From JBGAPH01 sp046349955 (GTDB lineage Bacteria > Planctomycetota > Planctomycetia > Pirellulales > JBGAPH01): a stretch of 64,000 nucleotides of DNA. The stretch is from positions 1-64,000 of the forward strand of contig JAXMBI010000025.1 in NCBI GenBank assembly GCA_046349955.1. Direction: 5' to 3'. This document shows positions 63,401 through 64,000 of this stretch, in pieces; position 1 is the stretch's first letter, and every line of letters begins with the position of its first letter. The notes under the pieces were generated by a model, which saw nothing but the letters and a program-made list of their open reading frames with translations, was not told where the DNA came from and searched no databases. The position numbers were made by a program, and so were the translations under genes.

Positions 63401-64000
63401 CTAAACCGGCTGGCGCAGGATATCCCCGATCCGTGCGATCGACACGGAGGGCAAGAACTTCTCGTCCTGGCAAATCTTCATCGCCTTCTTCTGCGTCAGC
63501 GCCTTGAGCGAGGCTGCCGGAATCGTCTGGTCGCCGTCGCCGGCCACCCAAGCGCTTTGCCACAGGACGGCCAGCAGGTGGGCGCCGTCGCGCATGCATT
63601 CGACAGTTCCGGCCCCGAACTCGGCCCACATGTCTTCGGCCAGTTGCTTGGGCTTGGCGTCGCTGTCGATGTAGAACTGCACGATTTTTCGCGGCGGAAT
63701 CCGCTCGAATACCGTTCGCATCATCGCGATCGTCGCCTGGGCCGCCTCCGACCCCGACTCGATCAACTCGGCCGCCTTCACCTTCCAGGGCGCCGCCAGT
63801 CCGTCGAGGACCTTGTCGCGGTTGTCGCTCACCATCGCGTCCTCGTAGGCGGAGTGAACGCCGCTGCCGAGAGGTTCCTGCACCGTTTCGACAGTTCCAT
63901 TCTGATGGTGAATGGTCCGGCTCTGCGGCTGCTCGGGGTCGCCGTCGTGGAGGTAGGAGATGTGCAGCGGCTGGCAGGCGTCGCCGAGGTAGTGCGTCAG
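63401..64000 (-). CDS. S1/P1 nuclease-like protein, 5' part outside window
   Basis: An open frame runs to the window's right edge without a start. The visible ~199 residues begin LTHYLGDACQPLHISYLHDG, which matches the HxxGDxxQPLH zinc-site segment of S1/P1 nucleases and related zinc phospholipase C folds; the later SGVHSAYEDAMV gives a second His region. The rest is helical. A GTG at 63883 is an internal codon and not the start. Likely an exported zinc-dependent nuclease or phosphodiesterase; the sequence is too short to decide. Confidence 0.7.
   Translation of the reverse strand: MTHYLGDACQPLHISYLHDGDPEQPQSRTIHHQNGTVETVQEPLGSGVHSAYEDAMVSDNRDKVLDGLAAPWKVKAAELIESGSEAAQATIAMMRTVFERIPPRKIVQFYIDSDAKPKQLAEDMWAEFGAGTVECMRDGAHLLAVLWQSAWVAGDGDQTIPAASLKALTQKKAMKICQDEKFLPSVSIARIGDILRQPV

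Noticed and set aside
63135..63404. An 89-codon plus-strand frame between DUF1501 and the nuclease-like gene
   Set aside because: Ala/Gly/Pro/Arg-rich, no motif, weak start, and it overlaps the 3' end of the opposite gene. Could be reconsidered if conserved.

Overview
The window is a roughly 64 kb, GC-rich chromosomal stretch from a member of the Planctomycetota, probably a Pirellulales-type bacterium. The assignment rests on the mix of families: a Tat-exported DUF1501 protein, a DUF1559 type IV pilin-like protein, a DUF1598 protein, a PVC-type protein with two CxxCH haem sites joined to a beta-propeller, PEP-CTERM and dockerin-like surface proteins, an exported giant with an LEPR-XLL-like N-terminus (ERLEARHLLA), and several short proteins with the planctomycete SLRSLF / FSLKWLF membrane start. 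No rRNA, tRNA or CRISPR array was found.

Left part (1-13900): an array of overlapping small membrane-protein genes (142-1746) is bracketed by two copies of a ~150 bp repeat that contains the 3' end of the neighbouring OleA/FabH-like thiolase gene. Then come a zinc-type glucose dehydrogenase, a large cytochrome/beta-propeller protein, a 28-residue membrane peptide candidate, a YhaM-like HD protein, a zinc-ribbon membrane protein, a transglutaminase-esterase fusion and ispG.

Middle (14000-37300): an MsbA-like ABC exporter, a repeat-rich stretch holding an intact IS110-type transposase with a possible bridge-RNA leader, a Wzm/Wzt polysaccharide exporter pair, a PEP-CTERM protein, an acyl-CoA carboxylase beta subunit, an M29 aminopeptidase, a YcxB-like protein, DUF1598, an FHA-GAF-sigma54 activator, a CbiX-like chelatase, a Prc-type protease followed by a clear terminator, a HEAT-like alkylation-repair protein, a trypsin-like PDZ protease and recA.

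Right part (37600-64000): a squalene-cyclase-fold protein; a BlaI repressor and an unusual 1342-residue M56 (BlaR1-type) sensor whose C-terminus is a chain of carboxypeptidase-regulatory-like folds ending in a WCAPC thioredoxin; a secreted-protein cluster (PEP-CTERM protein, a 1904-residue giant made of two copies of a 7-Ig unit, DUF1559 pilin); a Cys/Gly-tailed TIGR04222-like membrane protein; cardiolipin synthase; an AlkA-like glycosylase; a SulP transporter; an NtrC-type two-component pair; DUF1501; and the C-terminal part of an S1/P1-nuclease-like protein cut by the window edge.

Two signals stand out. First, the BlaI / M56-thioredoxin pair, with a well-formed promoter and an overlapping dyad, looks like a proteolytic signalling system with a redox or ligand sensor in place of the penicillin-binding domain. 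Second, at least five palindromic repeat families lie between genes, several touching or overlapping the 3' ends of genes, and one borders the IS110 element. All gene functions are inferred from recalled family features; no database search was run.
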